Assembly (NCBI GenBank): GCA_902577945.1
Contig: CACHBB010000003.1
Span: forward strand, 1 to 64,000
DNA: 64,000 nt
Direction: 5' to 3'
Source: an uncultured Alphaproteobacteria bacterium
GTDB taxonomy: Bacteria > Pseudomonadota > Alphaproteobacteria > HIMB59 > GCA-002718135
Below the pieces are notes generated by a model. The model was given only the letters and a program-made list of their open reading frames with translations. It did no database searches and was not told where the DNA came from. A program made the position numbers and the translations under genes. Shown here piece by piece: positions 1 through 12,004 of this stretch (position 1 is its first letter; every line of letters starts with the position of its first letter).

Positions 1-83
1 TCTCGAAGAGTTGTGTCAAAAATATATATTTTTTCTGTCATTTATATATTTATACACTAATCAAAATTTAATTAAACTTTCAT

Positions 84-1644
<1,561 letters not shown>

Positions 1645-1645
<1 letters not shown>

Positions 1646-3411
1646 TAAACTAAAATTTTTCCTTTTTCGGCTGATTTTTTGTCTTGTTTTTGATCTTTAC
1701 TTAGCATCATTTCATTATGAGCTGAGCCACTTTGAATCATAGGAAAGCAATTCTCTTCTTTTGTAACCCAAATATCTGCGATAACGGTATTTTTTGTTTC
1801 AATCATTTGAGTAATAACATCATCAAGCTCATCAGTTGTCTTTGCTCTTAATCCAATGGCTTTATAGCTTTCTGCTAACTTTACAAAATCAGGTAAGCTA
1901 TCAGTATAACTTTCCGAATATCTTCCACCATGTAAAAGTTCTTGCCATTGTCTTACCATTCCCATGTATTCATTGTTTAAAATAAATATTTTTACAGGTA
2001 GTCTATATTGAATGGCTGTACTCATTTCTTGAATATTCATAAGTATCGAGGCATCTCCTGCTATATCGACGACTAGAGCATCTGGATGTCCAACTTGTGC
2101 TCCAATCGCAGCTGGAAAACCATAACCCATAGTCCCTAATCCACCTGATGTAAGCCATCTGTTTGGTTCCTCAAATTTATAAAATTGAGCAGCCCACATC
2201 TGGTGTTGGCCTACTTCAGTTGTGATAAACGTTTTTGTATTTTTTGTTAATTCATAGAGTCTTTGAACAGCATACTGAGGCTTTATCTGTTTACCCTCAT
2301 TATTATAATTAAGACAATCTATTTCTTTCCATTTATTAATTTTGTTCCACCATATTTTTAATGACTCCGTGTCTATTTTATATTTTTTCTCTCTCCAAAC
2401 AGAAATCATTTTTTCAACAACTTGCTTTACATCTCCAATTATTGGAACATCAACATTTATAGTTTTATTAATATTGCTTTCATCAATATCAATATGAATT
2501 TTTTTAGAATTAGGAGAAAAAGCATCGAGTCTTCCTGTAACTCTATCATCAAACCTTGCTCCAATATTAATCATTACATCACATTCATGCATTGCCATAT
2601 TTGCTTCATACATTCCGTGCATACCAAGCATACCAAGTGAGTTTTTATCTGATGAACCTACTACACCAAGACCCATTAATGTCATTGTAACGGGTGATCC
2701 AACAATATTTATAAATTCTCTTACTAATTCTGAAGCTTTTGGACCAGAATTAATACATCCCCCTCCAATATAAAAAATTGGTTTTTTAGCCATAGAAATT
2801 AATTCAACTGCTTCTTCAATTTTATTTTTTTCAAAATCAGGACTTGGTTCAAATAATCTATGAGAAGGAATTATAATTTTATTTTTTTCTTCATAAGTTC
2901 CAGAAGCAAATTGAACATCTTTTGGTATATCAATTAGTACAGGTCCTGGCCTTCCATTTTGAGCAATTGTAAATGCTTCATGAAATACAGAAGATAATTT
3001 ATTTACATCCTTAACTAAGTAATTATGTTTTGTACAAGGTCTTGTTATACCTGTAGTATCACATTCTTGAAATGCATCACTACCGATTAAATGTTGCGGA
3101 ACCTGTCCAGTAATGCAAACGATAGGAACACTATCCATCATTGCATCCGTTAATCCTGTTACGACATTTGTTGCACCAGGTCCTGAAGTTACAAGAACTA
3201 CTCCAGTTTTACCTGTTGACCGAGCATAACCTTCAGCTGCATGTATTGCACCACCCTCTTGTCTTACTAAGACATGCTTAATTGAATTCTGTTTAAACAA
3301 AGTATCGTATATCGGCAAAACTGCGCCACCAGGATAACCAAATACAACTTCGACACCTTGTTCAGCCAAGCTTTTTAAGACAATTTCCGCACCAGTAATT
3401 TCATTATTCAT
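1645..3411 (-). CDS. ilvB: Acetolactate synthase large subunit (ThDP-dependent)
   Basis: GAEIVLKSLAEQGVEVVFGYPGGAVLPIYD and the ThDP motif GDASILMNIQEMSTA; 588 aa. Confidence 0.96.
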
Positions 3412-3457
3412 TGATCCTAGCTCATAGGCTGTGGATAAAATAAAATCAATAATTTCT

Positions 3458-4381
3458 TTAAAAAATAGGTAAATTAGTTGATTTTAGATCAATTTCATCA
3501 GGAAATTCATTAATTTTTTCTAGAATTGGTAATTTTGAAGACCTCCACCATGTATTTTGTCGTTTAACATAATGTCTTGTAACAAGTTGAATTTTTTTTA
3601 TGCATTCTTCAATGGAAATTGCATTTTCTAAAAAAGAAATAATTTCTGGTACTCCATGAGCTTTCATTATTGGTAGATTTTTTTTATAATTTAATTTTAA
3701 TAATTTTTTTACTTCATCTATAGCGCCAAAATTAATCATTTTTAAAACGCGGTTATTCACTCTTTCATAATTAATCTTTCTATCTGGAATAAATAAAATA
3801 ATTTTATAATTTATAGCATCTAAGAATTTTTTATTTTGACTTTTTTTCCAAACACTAAATTTTACACTAGTATGATGATATACTTCCCAAATTCTTTTCA
3901 ATCTTTGTTTATCATTTATGGAAACATTTTTCGTAGCCTCATGATCTAATTCATTAACAAATTTATAAAAATTTGATCCACCTAATTCATTAAATATATT
4001 ATTAGATTTATCTTTTATTGACTCAGGAATGCTTGGAATGGAAGTTATACCATTTATAAGTGTGTCAATGTATAATCCTGTCCCCCCTACAAACACTGGA
4101 ACTTTATTTTTACTATGCAATAATTTAATTTTTGATACTGCATCCGAACACCATTTTTCAACATTAAATCTTTCGTTACCAAAAACATATCCATAAAGGT
4201 GGTGTTTTATTTTTTTACTATCAGATATTGTAGGTCTCGCTGATAGTATGCTCAGCTCTTTATATATTTGCATACTGTCTGCATTTATTATTTCACCATT
4301 TATTTTCTTTGATAAATTTATTGCAAATGCTGATTTCCCTATACCGGTTGGTCCAGTAATAAAATATAATTCTTTGTTCAA
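3458..4381 (-). CDS. miaA: tRNA dimethylallyltransferase
   Basis: P-loop ITGPTGIGKSAFAINLS, NADSMQIYKELSILSARPT; TTG start overlaps the TGA stop of the upstream gene. Confidence 0.94.
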   Translation of the reverse strand: MNKELYFITGPTGIGKSAFAINLSKKINGEIINADSMQIYKELSILSARPTISDSKKIKHHLYGYVFGNERFNVEKWCSDAVSKIKLLHSKNKVPVFVGGTGLYIDTLINGITSIPSIPESIKDKSNNIFNELGGSNFYKFVNELDHEATKNVSINDKQRLKRIWEVYHHTSVKFSVWKKSQNKKFLDAINYKIILFIPDRKINYERVNNRVLKMINFGAIDEVKKLLKLNYKKNLPIMKAHGVPEIISFLENAISIEECIKKIQLVTRHYVKRQNTWWRSSKLPILEKINEFPDEIDLKSTNLPIF

Positions 4382-5751
4382 TTATTAAATTTTATGGTTA
4401 TCCAAAGCTGCTCTTCATCTCTAATAATTTTTAGTAGTAGAGATGATCTACCTGTTTTTTCTAACTGATTTACAAGATTGTTAAAAGCCTCAATATCAGT
4501 TGTTATTTCTCTGTTAACTTCCACAATTCTATCTCCTACATTTAGGTTAGAGTTTTCATTTTCAATAGCTATAACTTCAACTCCATTGTCACTATTTCGA
4601 ATAGTTATACCTAATGATTTTATACTTTTATCTGAATTTTTTGGTTGCTGAATATCTCTTTCAGTAACGACTTCTCCTGGTAATTCACCTAAAACAACTT
4701 CGATATTAATTTTTTTATTTTTACGCCAAACTTCTAAATAAGCTGTTGATCCTACATCTGATTCTGCAACGACTCTTGGCAAATCTGACATTTTAATTAT
4801 TTCAGTGTCATTAAATTTCAAAATTACATCACCTGGTTCTAATCCAGCATCTTTCGATGGACCTCTAGGATTTACGTTTGAAATAAAAGCACCTTTTTGA
4901 TCAGGCAAACCTAAACTTTCAGCAAAATCTTCTGTAACAGGTTGAATCTGTATTCCAAGCCATCCTCTTTTAGTTTTTCCAAAATCTTTAAGTTGTTGAA
5001 CAATTTTTTTAGCACTATTTGATGGAATAGCAAAACCAAGACCAATACTACCCCCTGTTTGGGAAACAATTGCAGTGTTAATTCCTATAACTTTACCTTC
5101 TAAATTAAATAAAGGGCCTCCAGAGTTTCCTCTATTTATTGATGCGTCTGTTTGTAAAAACTTTACATAAGGTCCACTTCCGATATCTCTTGAAATTGCA
5201 GAAATTATACCTGCTGTAACTGTGCCACCTAAACCTAATGGGTTACCTATTGCGATACTCCAATCTCCTACTCTCATATCTTCGGAGTCGCCCCACTCAA
5301 CAGATGTTAATTTGTAATTTTCAGGATCGATTTTAAGGACTGCTATATCTGCTTTAGGATCTCTTCCAAGTAATTGCGCTGTATATTCTGTTTCATCAGA
5401 TAAGATTACTGTAATCTCATCTGCGCCTTCAATTACATGATTGTTGGTAACTATTATTCCGTCATCACTAATTATAAATCCAGAACCAAGACCAGTCATT
5501 GGTCTTTGAGATCTTCTTTGATCTCTATCAAAATAATCCTTAAAAAATTCATCAAATGGCGAACCTTCTGGGAACTGAGGTATTTGATTTTGAGAATTGT
5601 TTTCAATTATAGTAGTAGATGCAATACTGACTACTGAGGGAGATAATTTTTCAACTAAATCTGCAAAGCTACCAGGAACAGCATTAGCTGAGTTAAAAAA
5701 TAGGAGTAAAAAAAATGTTAAAAATATGTTCTTCATTTTAATTAATTTCAT
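4378..5751 (-). CDS. degP: Do-like periplasmic serine protease (trypsin domain + PDZ)
   Basis: GSGFIISDDGIIVTNNHVIEGA, DASINRGNSGGPLFN catalytic Ser motif, PDZ RGPSKDAGLEPGDVI. ORF opens at 5787, but the signal peptide suggests a start at 5751 or 5736. Confidence 0.93.
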   Translation of the reverse strand: MKLIKMKNIFLTFFLLLFFNSANAVPGSFADLVEKLSPSVVSIASTTIIENNSQNQIPQFPEGSPFDEFFKDYFDRDQRRSQRPMTGLGSGFIISDDGIIVTNNHVIEGADEITVILSDETEYTAQLLGRDPKADIAVLKIDPENYKLTSVEWGDSEDMRVGDWSIAIGNPLGLGGTVTAGIISAISRDIGSGPYVKFLQTDASINRGNSGGPLFNLEGKVIGINTAIVSQTGGSIGLGFAIPSNSAKKIVQQLKDFGKTKRGWLGIQIQPVTEDFAESLGLPDQKGAFISNVNPRGPSKDAGLEPGDVILKFNDTEIIKMSDLPRVVAESDVGSTAYLEVWRKNKKINIEVVLGELPGEVVTERDIQQPKNSDKSIKSLGITIRNSDNGVEVIAIENENSNLNVGDRIVEVNREITTDIEAFNNLVNQLEKTGRSSLLLKIIRDEEQLWITIKFNN

Positions 5752-5944
5752 TATAACTTCTAAAAGTGAGGTAAATGAGGCAAACACCTATTAACATTAC
5801 TATTAGACTTATATTTTTTATTCTTTTGGTGTCTACACTTCTTAAAAAAGATATTAGGTAGTCTAACTTATCTGCAAATAAATAATAGATCAAACCTTCA
5901 ATCACCAGCAATAAGCCAATGCTAAAAATTATTATCTCCAGCAT
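5738..5944 (-). CDS. DUF2065-family small membrane protein
   Basis: 68 aa, two hydrophobic segments (MLEIIIFSIGLLLVIEGLIYYLFAD...), located between hflC and the Do-like protease as is usual for DUF2065. Confidence 0.8.
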   Translation of the reverse strand: MLEIIIFSIGLLLVIEGLIYYLFADKLDYLISFLRSVDTKRIKNISLIVMLIGVCLIYLTFRSYNEIN

Positions 5945-6819
5945 TAATTTTGAATATCTATTTCGCCAAAAAATTTTTCACAAACTTCCCCTGGAGCAAT
6001 GACCATTGACATCTCTGTATCTCCAAATGTATCTTTACAAGCTTGCATAGTTCTTAAAAAGTCGAAAAATTCTTGATCGAGGCTATATGCATCACCAAGT
6101 ATTCTATTTTTTGCTGCATCTCCTTCACCTCTAAGTATTGAAGATGTTCTTTCAGCTTCTGCTAGAATGACAGTTTGCTGCCTATCTGCTGATGCAACTA
6201 TTTCCTTAGATAGCTCTTCACCTTCAGCTCTTAATAAATTTGCTTCTTTTTCACGTTCAGATCGCATTCTCTGATAAACGTTGTTTGAAACTTGTTCAGT
6301 TAGATCAGTTCTTCCAATTCTAATATCAACAATTTTTACACCAAAAGAATTTTCATTGACCTTTATTTGTTTTTCAATTTCATTCATAATATTAATACGT
6401 TCATCACTAAGAAGTGATGTTAATGAATATTGAGCAATAACTCCTCTAACTGCAGCATTAATAATTCTTCCGAATCTATCTGAGAAAGTAGTTTCATTTC
6501 TAACTGTCTGATAGAATTTTAAAGGATCTACAATATTATAACGAGCAAAAGAGTCGACAATAATTCTTTTTTGATCCGAAAGTATCATTTCTTCAGGCTG
6601 AGGATCAAGATTTAGTAGTCTAGAATCTAAAAAAACAGCATCCTGAATAAATGGAATCTTAAATTGAAGACCAGGTTTTGTAACAACTTTTCTTGGGTCT
6701 CCAAACTGAAGTACCAAAGCTTGCTTGGTTTCATTTACAATAAAGAACGCTCCTGTAAAAGTTAGAAATAAGATAAATAAAACTAAAACTATAAGTAAAT
6801 TTCTTGCACTAAATCTCAT
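5944..6819 (-). CDS. hflC: Protease modulator HflC (SPFH/band 7)
   Basis: N-terminal TM plus FIVNETKQALVLQFGDPRKVVTKPGLQFKIPFIQ; paired with hflK. Confidence 0.95.
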   Translation of the reverse strand: MRFSARNLLIVLVLFILFLTFTGAFFIVNETKQALVLQFGDPRKVVTKPGLQFKIPFIQDAVFLDSRLLNLDPQPEEMILSDQKRIIVDSFARYNIVDPLKFYQTVRNETTFSDRFGRIINAAVRGVIAQYSLTSLLSDERINIMNEIEKQIKVNENSFGVKIVDIRIGRTDLTEQVSNNVYQRMRSEREKEANLLRAEGEELSKEIVASADRQQTVILAEAERTSSILRGEGDAAKNRILGDAYSLDQEFFDFLRTMQACKDTFGDTEMSMVIAPGEVCEKFFGEIDIQN

Positions 6820-6820
6820 C

Positions 6821-7924
6821 TTAATTGTTTCCTGACTTTTTTAATTCATTTAATGGTAGGTATGGAACAACACCTTGTCCATTTCCAGTATCATCTAAAA
6901 TGATTTTATTCTTACCCTCTAAAACTTCTCTAAGAGTCTCAAGATAAATTCTTCTTTTAGTAACTTCTTTTGCATTTTTATAACTATTATAAACATCAAT
7001 AAAATTTTGAGCTACACCTTCTGCTTGTTTCACAACCTGTTCTTTATATGCTGTGGCAGCTTCAACAAGTTTAGCTGCTTCACCACGAGCATTAGGTACG
7101 ATTCTATTTAAGTATGTATTTGCTTCGTTAACTAGTCTTTCTTTATCCTGTCTTGCTCTTTGAACTTCATCAAAGGCATCAATAACTTGATCTGGAGGAT
7201 CAACACTTTGTAATTGAACTGATTGAATCAAAACTCCACTTTCATAAGAATCTAGAACTAATTGTAATTCATTTCTTACTACTTGTTCAACCTCTTGACG
7301 ACCTTCTGTAAGTAAGAATTGAAGATCTCTTTGACCAACAACTTCACGTACAACACTTTCAGACATATCTTTTACAGTAAGTTCTGGATTTCTAAGTTTA
7401 AATAAAAAATTTCCAGCATCTTTTATTTTAAAGAGTACTGTAAATGCTACATCTGCTATGTTTTGATCACCTGTAAGCATTAAACTTTCTTCAATAACTT
7501 TTCTTTCTGCATTTGAGTTTGAGCCAAAACCAAGATCACTAGCACTTCTAAATCCAACATTAATTTTTCTAATTACTTCAACTTTAGGTGTAATGGTTTT
7601 ACCAATTGGAGTAGGAAAAAAGTAGTGTAATCCAGGTTCAGTTGTTTGACCATTCCATTTACCAAATAAAAGCTCTACGCCCTGTTCATCAGGCTCAACT
7701 CTATAAAATCCGGTAGCTAGCCAAAGTAATAAAGCAACGATTATAAAAATTGAAAAATTACGTTTTCCTCCAAATTTAAAATTACCGAACCTATCTTTAG
7801 CTTTTTTAATTGAGTCTTCAAAATCCATTTTATTTGGTCCGTTTCCACCTCCAGATCCCCATGGATTATTGTTATTCCCTGAACCCCAGGGATTGTTATC
7901 GTTATTATTTATGTTCCACTTCAT
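6821..7924 (-). CDS. hflK: Protease modulator HflK (SPFH/band 7)
   Basis: Asn/Gly-rich N-terminus with repeated NNNNPWGSG, then TM and FYRVEPDEQGVELLFGKWNGQTTEPGLHYFFPTPI. Confidence 0.95.
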   Translation of the reverse strand: MKWNINNNDNNPWGSGNNNNPWGSGGGNGPNKMDFEDSIKKAKDRFGNFKFGGKRNFSIFIIVALLLWLATGFYRVEPDEQGVELLFGKWNGQTTEPGLHYFFPTPIGKTITPKVEVIRKINVGFRSASDLGFGSNSNAERKVIEESLMLTGDQNIADVAFTVLFKIKDAGNFLFKLRNPELTVKDMSESVVREVVGQRDLQFLLTEGRQEVEQVVRNELQLVLDSYESGVLIQSVQLQSVDPPDQVIDAFDEVQRARQDKERLVNEANTYLNRIVPNARGEAAKLVEAATAYKEQVVKQAEGVAQNFIDVYNSYKNAKEVTKRRIYLETLREVLEGKNKIILDDTGNGQGVVPYLPLNELKKSGNN

Positions 7925-8011
7925 ATATTATTTGATATATTTGATTGTTTCTACTAACACTAAATATATTAATTAATAACTAATATTTGAGTAATTCTAC
8001 AAAAATCAAGT

Positions 8012-9046
8012 ATGTCTGACAAAATTTTATCGTTAATTTATGATTTTTCAAAGAAATTCAGTGATCCAAAAACAAAATTAGCATTTGAACCTACAAATAA
8101 TAACATTTCAGCAATTGTAAAACAGGGCAATGTTAATATTTTTCTTCAAGTCAGCAATCAAGAGCCAACTCTTTATAAAGAAATTTTACGTTTACTTAAA
8201 CATGACATAGAAAATATACCTGGAGTTCTATCAGTCAATATTGCCCTAACATTCGAAAAAGAGAAACCTAAACAAGAAAAAAAATTTACCATTGATGCAA
8301 AAAATATTATTGCTATTGCTAGTGGTAAAGGAGGTGTGGGCAAATCCACATTTTCTGTCAATTTATCAGTCGCTTTAAAATCAATTGGTATGAAAGTGGG
8401 TTTACTTGATGCAGATATATATGGGCCAAGTATTCCTAGGATGATGGGTGTCTCTAAAAAGCCAGAGATGAATGAAAATAAAAAACTAATTCCAATAGAA
8501 AATTTTGACATTAAATGTATGTCCATTGGCTTTATTTTAGATAATGAATCACCAACTATATGGAGAGGGCCAATGGTTATGAAAGCCCTTGAACAAATGT
8601 TTAATGGTGTAGAGTGGGGATCTTTAGATTATTTGATTATTGATTTACCACCAGGAACAGGTGATGCTCAACTTACTTTAGCTCAAAGTTCTAAATTATC
8701 AGGATCAATAATAATATCAACACCCCAGGAAGTGGCATTAACAGATGCAAGAAAGGGAATAAATATGTTTAAGAAAGTAAATGTAGAAATTTTAGGGATT
8801 GTTGAAAATATGAGTTATTTTCTTTGTGATAATTGTAGTGAAAAGCATTATATTTTTTCTAAAGATGGAGTATTGAAAGAAGCAGAAAAATTTAAAATCC
8901 CTTTATTAGGGCAAATACCAATTGATAAAAAACTTAGAAAACAATCTGATGATGGTAGTCCATGTTATTTTGATGACCCAAAAAGTGAAACATCAAAAAT
9001 ATTCTTATCCATAGCTCATAAACTTCATGAAAGATTAAATAATTAA
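8012..9046 (+). CDS. mrp: Mrp/ApbC Fe-S cluster carrier ATPase
   Basis: Deviant Walker A ASGKGGVGKSTFSVNLS, GLLDADIYGPSIPRMMG, YLIIDLPPGTGDAQLTL. Confidence 0.95.
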   Translation: MSDKILSLIYDFSKKFSDPKTKLAFEPTNNNISAIVKQGNVNIFLQVSNQEPTLYKEILRLLKHDIENIPGVLSVNIALTFEKEKPKQEKKFTIDAKNIIAIASGKGGVGKSTFSVNLSVALKSIGMKVGLLDADIYGPSIPRMMGVSKKPEMNENKKLIPIENFDIKCMSIGFILDNESPTIWRGPMVMKALEQMFNGVEWGSLDYLIIDLPPGTGDAQLTLAQSSKLSGSIIISTPQEVALTDARKGINMFKKVNVEILGIVENMSYFLCDNCSEKHYIFSKDGVLKEAEKFKIPLLGQIPIDKKLRKQSDDGSPCYFDDPKSETSKIFLSIAHKLHERLNN

Positions 9047-9085
9047 TGAAATTCAATTATTTTTAATTTTATCCTAAAAGGTATA

Positions 9086-10192
9086 TTAATATTTTTTAAA
9101 TGTCATATTGTCGATAAAATCCCAGTCGAAATCAATTCCGAGCCCTGGTTTAGAAGGAAGGTATGCAAAACCATTTTCGACATTGATTGATTCTTTTAAA
9201 CCAAAGTTAAAATATTCATAAGGAACTAAAACTTCAAAAAATTCTGAATTTTTAATTGCTGCACAGCAATGAAGATTAACTAATTCCAATGGATGATAAA
9301 TTGCAGTATGTATTTCACACTGTACTCCAAAACTCTCTGCCAGATGAGCTGTTTTCATAGTTGCTGTAATACCTCCGCTCCATGAAACATCAGATCTAAC
9401 CATATCAACTACTCTACTTGATATACATTCTGCAACACTATAAGGATGTTTGGCAATAACTTCAGTTCCTACAATTGGAATATCTAATATTCTAGTTAAC
9501 TCTCTTAGATTATGAAAATTTTCATCAAACAACGGTTCCTCATACCAATAATAATTTAAATTTTCTAATTCCCTTCCTAATCGTAATGCTTGTTCAAAAG
9601 TATAAGGAGCGACTGGATCGCTCATTAATTTAAAATTATCTCCAACAGCTTGTCTCGCTGCTTTGTGAATTTCTAAATCTAAATCATAATTACCTGGTGG
9701 ATGAATTTTATAAGCATTAAAACCCCTGTCTTTATATTCTTTAGCTTCGTTTGCATATTGATTAGGTGTTTTATACACTAGTGAACTTCCATAAATAGGT
9801 ACCTTATCTCTATACGCTCCTAAATATTTATAAAGTGGTTGTCCTGCTTGTAAGGCAGATAACAACCAACAATTAATATCGAATGGACCATAACTATAAA
9901 TTGGGGCATGGTTCCACCATCTGTCAGCCATTCGATATTCATGCCAGTGTTTTTCCCTATACAAAGGGTCTTTTCCAATAAAAAATGGCTTAAAAATATT
10001 ATTTGCTATTTCACCAGCCATTGCTGCTCCACGACCAGCAAATCCAAAAGTTGAAGCATTTAAACCTACATCAGTTTGGAAAGTTATAACTAAAAACTCT
10101 AATTCTGATTTTTTACCATCACGCATTTCAGAGTCCTTCATGACTGGATCGTTATGTCTACACATTCGTATTTCTATATCTTTTATTTTCAT
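9086..10192 (-). CDS. Mandelate racemase/muconate lactonizing enzyme-family (enolase superfamily) protein
   Basis: KIHPPGNYDLDLEIHKAARQAVGDNFKLMSD, YYWYEEPLFDENFHNLREL, SGGITATMKTAHLAESFGVQCEIH; metal-ligand pattern of the MR subgroup. Confidence 0.88.
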   Translation of the reverse strand: MKIKDIEIRMCRHNDPVMKDSEMRDGKKSELEFLVITFQTDVGLNASTFGFAGRGAAMAGEIANNIFKPFFIGKDPLYREKHWHEYRMADRWWNHAPIYSYGPFDINCWLLSALQAGQPLYKYLGAYRDKVPIYGSSLVYKTPNQYANEAKEYKDRGFNAYKIHPPGNYDLDLEIHKAARQAVGDNFKLMSDPVAPYTFEQALRLGRELENLNYYWYEEPLFDENFHNLRELTRILDIPIVGTEVIAKHPYSVAECISSRVVDMVRSDVSWSGGITATMKTAHLAESFGVQCEIHTAIYHPLELVNLHCCAAIKNSEFFEVLVPYEYFNFGLKESINVENGFAYLPSKPGLGIDFDWDFIDNMTFKKY

Positions 10193-10206
10193 ATTTTTAT
10201 CAAAAC

Positions 10207-11046
10207 CTAAATATTCATAGTTGCTTCAATCTTTGGGTGATGCTCATAATCTATTAACTCGAAATCACTAACTGTATAATCATAAAAATTTTTAGTGTCA
10301 AAAGACAAAGTTGGTAATTTTTTAGGTGATCTGTCAAGTTGTATTTTGACTTGCTCAAAGTGCTCCTCATATATATGAAAATCTCCTAATGAATGAATAA
10401 AAAAACCTACTCCTAGATTACACTCTCTTGCAAGCATATGCGTAAATAAACTATAACTAGCTATGTTAAATGGAACTCCTAAAAACATATCACACGATCT
10501 TTGATAAAGTTGGCAACTTAATTTATTATTAGAGATAAAAAACTGTGAAAATACATGGCAAGGTGGAAGAGACATATTGTTTAATTCAGGAGGATTCCAA
10601 GATGAAATTATATGACGTCTACCATTTGGATCATTTTTTAGACCATCAATAAGATTTGAAAGTTGATCTACTCCATTAAAATTTCTCCATTGAACGCCAT
10701 AAATTTTTCCTACATCACCTTTAAATTTTGCTTTTGGTTTCCAATATTCAGATTGAGCATTTTGAGTCCAAATTGTTTTTTTTTCTTGCAGGTTCGCCCT
10801 ATTGTCATCATAAAGAATTTCAGCCAATCTTCTTTCATCACTTGAACCCTCAATGAACCATAATAATTCTGAAACAACAGATTTCCATGCAAGTTTTTTT
10901 GTTGTTATAGCTGGAAATCCTAATGATAAATCATAATGCATTTGATAACCAAAACTTTTTCTTACTCTACCTGCCCTACTTACAACATCAGTTCCATAAT
11001 TATAGCAGTGATTTAAAGCTTCTAAATATTGTTTCATTTTCTCCAA
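10207..11046 (-). CDS. thyA: Thymidylate synthase (ThyA)
   Basis: LPPCHVFSQFFISNNKLSCQLYQRSCDMFLGVPFNIASYSLFTHMLA. Confidence 0.96.
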   Translation of the reverse strand: MEKMKQYLEALNHCYNYGTDVVSRAGRVRKSFGYQMHYDLSLGFPAITTKKLAWKSVVSELLWFIEGSSDERRLAEILYDDNRANLQEKKTIWTQNAQSEYWKPKAKFKGDVGKIYGVQWRNFNGVDQLSNLIDGLKNDPNGRRHIISSWNPPELNNMSLPPCHVFSQFFISNNKLSCQLYQRSCDMFLGVPFNIASYSLFTHMLARECNLGVGFFIHSLGDFHIYEEHFEQVKIQLDRSPKKLPTLSFDTKNFYDYTVSDFELIDYEHHPKIEATMNI

Positions 11047-11558
11047 ATCTCAAAATGACAAGTTTTATCTCCATCAATTCTTTTAAACATTTTCATATTA
11101 TCTTCAATCAATGATAAATTGATAAATTTTTCACAACTATAGTTACCGTAGATTCTGGTAAGATAAAATTCTTGAATTATATTTATCGTAAGATTTATAA
11201 TTTCTGCTCCCCCTATTATAAAAGTGTCTTTATCTGAGTATCTTTTTTCAATTTCTTTAATTTGACTTGTTATATTGCCATTTAGGCAATAATCGGCTTC
11301 AGGGAAAAAAAATTTTTCTTTTTTAGTAATCAAAATGTTTACTCTTGACTTTAAAGGAGTAGGCATAAAAGGATCCTCCCACGTTTTTCTTCCCATAATT
11401 ACAATATTATTAATTGTATTTTCTTTAAACCATTTTAAATCAATTGAATTTTTTGGCCATGGCATACTTTTGCCTTTACTAATTCCACCTTTTTCATCAA
11501 CAGCCATTATTGCTTTAATCATAATTAAATATTTTTGTTTGTTTTGAATTTTTAGCAA
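11034..11558 (-). CDS. folA: Dihydrofolate reductase
   Basis: KAIMAVDEKGGISKGKSMPWP...NIVIMGRKTWED; immediately upstream of thyA with ATGA overlap. Confidence 0.93.
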   Translation of the reverse strand: MLKIQNKQKYLIMIKAIMAVDEKGGISKGKSMPWPKNSIDLKWFKENTINNIVIMGRKTWEDPFMPTPLKSRVNILITKKEKFFFPEADYCLNGNITSQIKEIEKRYSDKDTFIIGGAEIINLTINIIQEFYLTRIYGNYSCEKFINLSLIEDNMKMFKRIDGDKTCHFEIWRK

Positions 11559-11616
11559 TTATTTTAATTAATTAATACAATTTAAGACAAAACTTTAATG
11601 TATCATATTATTAGGG

Positions 11617-11622
11617 TATAAT
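11617..11622 (+). promoter_or_regulatory. Putative -10 element (TATAAT) for ssrA
   Basis: TATAAT about 30 nt before the predicted start of the ssrA acceptor piece. Confidence 0.45.
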
Positions 11623-11649
11623 AATTATGTTGATTTATCAACTATGGTA

Positions 11650-11880
11650 ATAAATGCTTTGTGAAATAAGTTATTCGGACCCGGGGGCGGTACCCGGCGT
11701 CTCCACCAATATGGGGACGAAATAGGTTTGACGGTAATTCAAAGACAAAGACTTTATCCGGTATTGTACCACCGTTATCGGGCTATTTTATAAACGCTAA
11801 CGATAATAGATTAGCACTTGCTGCCTAGATTCTAGGTGAGCGCGGTTTGGGGCACCGAGCAACAGAACGCCCCACTTTTT
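11650..11880 (+). ncRNA. ssrA: Transfer-messenger RNA, circularly permuted (two-piece, alphaproteobacterial type); tag ANDNRLALAA
   Basis: Acceptor piece ...ttcggacccgggggcggtacccggCGTCTCCaCCA (CCA at 11706-11708) precedes the 5' end GGGGACGaaataggtttgacgg (11713). CGTCTCC/GGGGACG form a 7-bp acceptor stem. Tag reading frame GCT AAC GAT AAT AGA TTA GCA CTT GCT GCC TAG at 11796-11828. GGGGC/GCCCC hairpin plus T-run at the 3' end. Outer boundaries approximate. Confidence 0.93.
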
Positions 11881-12004
11881 TATATTATCTAGTTATATAT
11901 ATTTTTTAAAAAAAATTATCTAGAAAGTAAACGTGAAAGTTTCTAGAAAATTCAAAAACTTACTTAATAAATTATAAATTTATCTTAATAGGCATGATTA
12001 AGTT

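Noticed and set aside
7840-7915. Short repeat in DNA encoding NNNNPWGSG
   Set aside because: Normal Asn/Gly-rich N-terminus of HflK; not a DNA-level repeat element
11851-11880. GGGGC...GCCCC hairpin as a separate terminator feature
   Set aside because: It cannot be cleanly separated from the 3' part of the tmRNA coding piece, so it was kept within ssrA
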